Part shown: piece by piece, positions 59,713 to 64,000 of the stretch
How the letters are laid out: every line of letters begins with the position of its first letter
Numbering within the stretch: position 1 is the stretch's first letter
From: Artocarpus heterophyllus
Taxonomy: Eukaryota; Streptophyta; Magnoliopsida; Rosales; Moraceae
Direction of reading: 5' to 3'
NCBI GenBank assembly: GCA_025403435.1
Contig: CM046340.1
Coordinates: 9,462,420 to 9,526,419, forward strand
Length of the DNA: 64,000 bases
Program-made: the position numbers and the translations under genes
Notes under the pieces: model-generated
Database searches by the model: none
Seen by the model: the letters and a program-made list of their open reading frames with translations, nothing else
What the model was told of the DNA's origin: nothing

Positions 59713-62281
59713 AGGTTATTAGCTCACAGAGTAAAAACAAAGTTGTTTCCGTGAGGGCTGAAAGCAAAGGTGCCTTTGAGACAAATCTGGTGTATATGAC
59801 GAAGAAAAGCGGGTTTAGTGATTGTGGTTAAAAGGTCATAATATTGCGATCCTTTTGAATTTCCGAAGGCATGCTTTGGAAGTGAACACAGGTCGTCTTT
59901 AAGTCTGGGCTTGGATTACTGAAAAATAAAGCCAAGGATTTAAAGGCTTCTAAAGGTTGTGAGAGGCTTTAATAGAATACCTAAGTATTTTAGGAAACAC
60001 TCTCATGAAAATGGAAAAAAAGTTGAAGGGCTCTTAAAGGAGTGTCCTGATCTCCATGAGCGGAGACTTGAAGGATGTCTCCAAAAAATTCCAAGTTTGA
60101 AGATCTCAAACTTGGAAAAAGAAGAAGACTTTTAGAACTTTTTGAGAGCAAAAATTACACAAAATGAATGGGTATGAGCCTTTCAAAATTCCCCCTTTAA
60201 ATACTAAAGATGGGGAGCATTTTTAGGAGAAATTCACGAGCTTTGGTGTTTGCTTCGGTCCTTGCACCATTGTGCTCTGAGAATGCATGCACACTCTATT
60301 CCCTTCGAAGTAAATGTGTTAAGGACTTTTTTATTTGAATTTTGGGTTGGTCGTAATGGTATGCAATTAAGGGGAATTCTAGATTTCATGCTAATTCTTA
60401 GACTCTCCTCTAGATCTGATGCTCCTAAGGAAGTTTGACTAGGCTTGTCTCTCTATTTTTGAAGGCCTGATATGGGTGAGACCTTTTTTGGCACAAGGTC
60501 TTGCTATTTTTGCTTAGCATGAGATGTTTGACACTAGATCTAAACATCTTTGAAGACACGCAAGGGAAGCGCTCATGAAGGCATACACATAGCACCTCTA
60601 GCGGTAGGTCTTACTACTTCGAACAAAGGTTCTTTCGACATGGAGGGCTCTCCTCCTAGAGGCGCACACTGGGCTCTCTTGGAGACACACCTATTGCTCC
60701 GTGAGTGGAATTTCTCAACCAATTTTTCTATGGAAAGGATTTTTGGGCTTGGGTTTTGATTTCGTGGGCTATTCTAAGGCAACATAAAAGCTTTTGGGCT
60801 ATTTTTAAGGCAAAAAAAGTATTTGTGGGTTGCTTTTCTCCATTACCTATTTATTCTAGCTTAATTAATTCTTAAATCCCTCAAACGAGATTTAAAATCG
60901 AATTGAACTAAAAAGATGAGCCCTTTTTGACTTCTTATGGCCCACCAAACCACAACCCACATGAATTCTCCAAGCATGACTTGGGTCCACAGAATGAGTC
61001 TGTTGGGCACTCCAAGGTGAGAACGATGGGTTTAGGCCTTTGAAGGGTTTTTGCACAAAATCTACCATCAACAAAATTGTAAAAAGCGATATGTGCTGTT
61101 CTCAAACTATGATATTGTGATAAGTAACACATCTAATCTCTTGCTAATCTTGTCTAATAGATAAAAATAACCAGGTGCACAAGTGATTAGCAAAATAGTT
61201 TTCTTGAACGTTAATTGTCCTTTCATTATCTAATTTGAACTATGTAATAATTTCATTTTTGTTTAAATAAATTACTAATGATGTCTATTTTTGTGATTGT
61301 CTTGAGTGAATAAATGACTTTATATTTGTGAGTTATATTTTTAACATACCAAAAGGGGAGAATTTTTAAGCCTCAACATGTTAGAGACATAATTTATAAA
61401 AGATGAGAGCGTTATTTATAAATATGAAATTCATAGCTCTATTGTAAAAAGTCCATAATATCTTTTTTTAAAGTGTTATTCAGAACTTGGGTAATATTAT
61501 ATAATTATCGGAGTCATTTAGTAAAACGAACTTGGGTAATGATTTTTTATTTATAAAGTTTAATAAGCAGAAATTGTTCAAGATGACATAAGAGAGAGCT
61601 ACAAGAATAAAATAATAAAAAAGGTAAAATAAAACTTGATCATAAGTCGATTATAGAAATTTTACCAAAAGTCACATATACAATGACATATGAATGAATT
61701 GACAGATTTAGAGAACTTTGGTAATTGATATATAATTTAAGAGTTTTATCCCAGACTTTTAGTGGAGTAGTCGTAAAGTTACATGATCAAATAAGAATTA
61801 ATTTGAGTTGCTTAATTAATTTCAAAAGAAGTATTTTCTTCTTAAGTTTTAGTGGAATAGATTTGTGGTATTTTGAATAAGATACTTATAGAAATTTTCC
61901 TTTAAAAGGTTAAAAAAATGTAAAATGATAGTGTAAATAATATTTTTATGTTTAAGATTTTTAGCAGCCACAATGACGAAAAAAAAATCAATTTTTTTTA
62001 CACAAAGGCCTTTTAACGACGAGCTGTTAGGTTATCTTGTTCTTCCATTCCTTCAAAATTTTTTAAATAACAATAAATCTTATCACACCAAAACTGTTAT
62101 ATGATTATATTAACAATAAATTGAAGAAAGATTCAAAACTTATCACGTCAATCTTCTCCTCCAATGTCACATTTTCATAGTCATATGACTTCCAAGTTTT
62201 GAACAAAGAACCAGAGTTCTTAAATTAGGGTTCATTTGGTAACTGATAAAGTTTTGTTCGAGAAATTCATTGGAATTGATA
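59713..62281. other. Degenerate repeat sequence, unclassified
   Basis: No intact gene. Bases about 61580-61830 (TTGATCATAAGTCGATTAT, then TTTTAGTGGAGTAG) are a diverged copy of 58530-58680 in the long LTR (TTTATTCATAAGCTGATTAT, then TTTTAGTGGAATAG), so a second LTR fragment is present. Bases 59800-61080 are less AT-rich and have short open frames without recognisable motifs. Confidence 0.45.
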
Positions 62282-62770
62282 GGGTGGTTAGAGGAAGAGT
62301 TTAAACCATCAGTTTGGATTTGAAAACTATAATATGTGAAAGTTTACATTGTAACTTTTTCTCATAGTATGTGAGATTTTTATACTATTCACAGTTCAAA
62401 CTATTAGTTTGAACTATTATTCCAAACACCCTATAAAGTTCCAACTGCTACAGTGCTACAATAAAAAGCAAAAATTTGCTACTGTTTAAAGCTCTCACAT
62501 ATTATAATTTTTAAGTTCCAACGTGCACAAGGGCGTTTGAGAGAGTAGTTTAAACCATTGGTTTGGGTTTGAAAACTATAGCATGTAAGACACCAGAGCT
62601 TTTTACTATAGCATATGAAGGCTTTATATTATTTACAGTTCTAACTATTGGTTTAAACTACTCTTCCAAATACCTTCTAAACACACTTTAAATTTCAACT
62701 ATAGTATAAAGCAAAAATTTATTACAATATAAAGCTATCATATTTGACAGTGTTTTAGTTTCAACTTTCA
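62282..62770 (+). mobile_element. Tandemly duplicated MITE family A copies 6 and 7
   Basis: Two units of about 248 bases, 62282-62529 and 62530-62770. Each begins with a family A-type segment (AGGGTGGTTAGAGGAAGAG / AGGGCGTTTGAGAGAGTAG, then GTTTAAACCAT) and continues with TTCCAACTGCTACAG-like / TTTCAACTATAG-like sequence followed by AAAGCAAAAATTT. Copy 6 ends CCAAACACCCT. Confidence 0.6.
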
Positions 62771-63491
62771 GTTCCCACTGTATTCTCAAAAGAACACATT
62801 TGTGTGTGTGTGTGTGTTTGTTTTCAAAAATTATGTGACAAAGAAAGAAGACAAAATTCCAAATGAAGAATTTCAGTTCTTAACTTGAAAGAAGGTGACA
62901 AATTATAATAATACTCTCTTAGCAAGACAAAGAGAGAGAATTCTCATCCAATTTCCTTGCCGGTTGTTTATTGGTCAATAATTATCCAAACAAAAGGTCT
63001 TCCAAGTCCCTAATCCTTAGTTTTATGGGTAATACTATTCATTTCGATCGGACTGTGGCTTGGTCCTTTCAATAGAGTAGGTCCTATCGTAAAACCCATC
63101 AGATGAGACCTACCCTACTGAAAGAGCTGGGCCACAACCGGGTGTGGAAAAAAAAGTTTCTATAGTTTTATTGATCAATAAATTTTTTTAAAAATCTATA
63201 TTATTTAATAATTATCATCCTCGTACTAAAATAAAAAATGATCATCAACTTCCCAGATGGATAAAAATATCTATTCAATAAATTGATATACAATTGGCAA
63301 GGGTAACGCCAAAATACTTTCATTCTCATTGTTTCATTATGCTCATTTTACCCTTACCTTTCTCATTCAAAAGCAAGCGGCAAAACCCTTAATTGTTTGT
63401 CGTTTACGCTCAAACGCGAGGGCATTTCCGTCAACAAAAGTTGGATGAATCCACCAAAAGGAAATGTCTTGTTTTGATTTCGCGAAAGCGA
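62771..63491. other. Intergenic region upstream of the membrane-protein gene
   Basis: GT microsatellite at about 62802-62817. Bases 63380-63490 are less AT-rich and may hold the original distal promoter (TTTCGCGAAAGCG palindrome-like at about 63478). No coding sequence is supported. Confidence 0.45.
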
Positions 63492-63646
63492 GGGGTGTTT
63501 ATAGTTCTCACCACAGTCTCAATTATAAATAATTTAAAACTTTTATATATTATAATAATAATAAAAAATATATTATAATATAAAATTTTCATTTACTACA
63601 ATAAAAATAATCTCCATCGTTAATTCTTACCATTTTTCAAACACAT
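63492..63646 (+). mobile_element. MITE family A copy 8, in the promoter of the membrane-protein gene
   Basis: Starts GGGGTGTTTATAG and ends TTTTTCAAACACAT. Internal CTCACCACAGTCTCAATTAT matches CCACCACAATCTCAGTTAT of copy 1. It ends about 237 bases before the start codon of the gene at 63883. Confidence 0.65.
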
Positions 63647-63659
63647 AGAAGTTATTTAC

Positions 63660-63882
63660 CAAAACAGTCAAGGGAAAGAAAAACGTTTCCTCTGCAAGTC
63701 GATAGACAGAGAGGGAGAGATTGTATCCTTCCTCTCGAAACCACCGACGACCCTTTTTCGCGTGTAATGTGCTCTTTCTTGTAGTTTCAGCAACCGGGTA
63801 GAGAGAGAAAACAGGAGTGAGAAAGAGGAGAGAGAGTCTGCTTTATCTTTTTTTTTTTTTTGAGTTTCCTTCTTCAGAGAGA
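63660..63882 (+). promoter_or_regulatory. 5' leader of the membrane-protein gene with a five-codon uORF
   Basis: GA- and CT-rich leader-type sequence. The only ATG upstream of the main start here opens a tiny frame at 63767-63784 (MCSFL, then stop), which could lower initiation at the main start if it is within the transcript. The transcription start is not known. Confidence 0.45.
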
Positions 63883-64000
63883 ATGTTGGTCCAGAGGAGA
63901 GTCATGACGTGGAGGCGCGTGGGGAAGTCTCTTCACGCGCTGGTCGCCCATGGCCTGCTCTTCTCCTTCACGATCTTGCTCGTCCTCAAGCTCCACCGCT
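63883..64000 (+). CDS. TMEM185 / 'transmembrane Fragile-X-F-associated' family protein, 5' part only
   Basis: Thirty-nine codons are present before the window ends, with no stop. The peptide contains MTWRRVGKSLHALVAHGLLF followed by SFTILLVLKLHR, the start of a first transmembrane helix. This agrees closely with the N-terminus I know for the plant family at Arabidopsis AT1G68820 and AT1G73950, multi-pass membrane proteins, some with a RING-type C-terminus. The second Met (63904) aligns with the start of those proteins; the ATG at 63883 would add seven residues (MLVQRRV). Position after a bHLH30-like gene supports the call. The biochemical role is not established. The GC-rich coding start contrasts with the AT-rich surroundings. 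Confidence 0.85.
   Translation, partial: MLVQRRVMTWRRVGKSLHALVAHGLLFSFTILLVLKLHR

Noticed and set aside
60250..60759. Short frames of 62 and 69 residues near 60 kb
   Set aside because: No recognisable motifs; the region reads as decayed repeat DNA.
1..64000. tRNA, rRNA, organelle insertions or CRISPR-like arrays
   Set aside because: I looked for the typical tRNA box sequences, organelle gene fragments and regularly spaced repeats by eye and saw none. A dedicated scan would be needed to exclude them fully.

Overview
The window is nuclear DNA of a flowering plant, most likely a eudicot and probably a rosid. It is AT-rich, carries GT-AG splicing, and is packed with plant-type transposons: Ty1/copia LTR elements, hAT-, CACTA-, PIF/Harbinger- and Mutator-like non-autonomous elements, and two dispersed MITE families. 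The species cannot be named from the sequence.

Three well-supported host genes are present. (1) A TCP transcription factor of the CYC/TB1 class lies on the minus strand at 4419-5963. (2) A bHLH factor of the TMO5-LIKE1/bHLH30 type lies on the plus strand at 46966-49093 with one intron. (3) The first 39 codons of a TMEM185/'Fragile-X-F-associated' multi-pass membrane protein begin at 63883 and run off the right edge. From memory, Arabidopsis has the same order at AT1G68800 (TCP12/BRC2), AT1G68810 (bHLH30/T5L1) and AT1G68820 (transmembrane Fragile-X-F-associated). The window therefore looks like an ancient microsyntenic block stretched by transposons, and this supports the TCP12/BRC2 and T5L1 orthology calls. 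TCP12 and bHLH30 are transcribed away from each other across a 41 kb interval with no convincing host gene.

Layout. 1-4.4 kb: AT-rich, with one possible exon on the minus strand. 4.4-6.9 kb: TCP gene and promoter. 11.5-17.0 kb: decayed copia element with an unusual GC-rich hairpin array and a 21-G run in its leader, two frameshifts and three nonsense codons, but an open reverse transcriptase/RNase H region. 20.2-20.4 kb: small gene-like fragment. 21.5-22.9 kb: composite hAT-like element with near-perfect 8-bp target duplications. 23.3-24.6 kb: Mutator-like element with long inverted repeats and a G-rich core. 26.7-36.7 kb: MITEs, a 5' LTR remnant, a second hAT-like element and a PIF/Harbinger-like element with an almost pure A/T core. 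37-46 kb: sparse, with 56-bp and 44-bp tandem duplications. 46.2-49.1 kb: bHLH gene with an ATG-free leader. 51.6-53.7 kb: hAT-like and CACTA elements back to back. 57.7-62 kb: a long LTR and relatives. 62.2-63.7 kb: MITEs, one inserted just upstream of the membrane-protein gene.

Functionally, the two transcription factors are developmental regulators: axillary bud outgrowth for TCP12/BRC2, and vascular cell division for T5L1. Nothing in the sequence suggests that they act in one pathway; their adjacency looks like inherited gene order.
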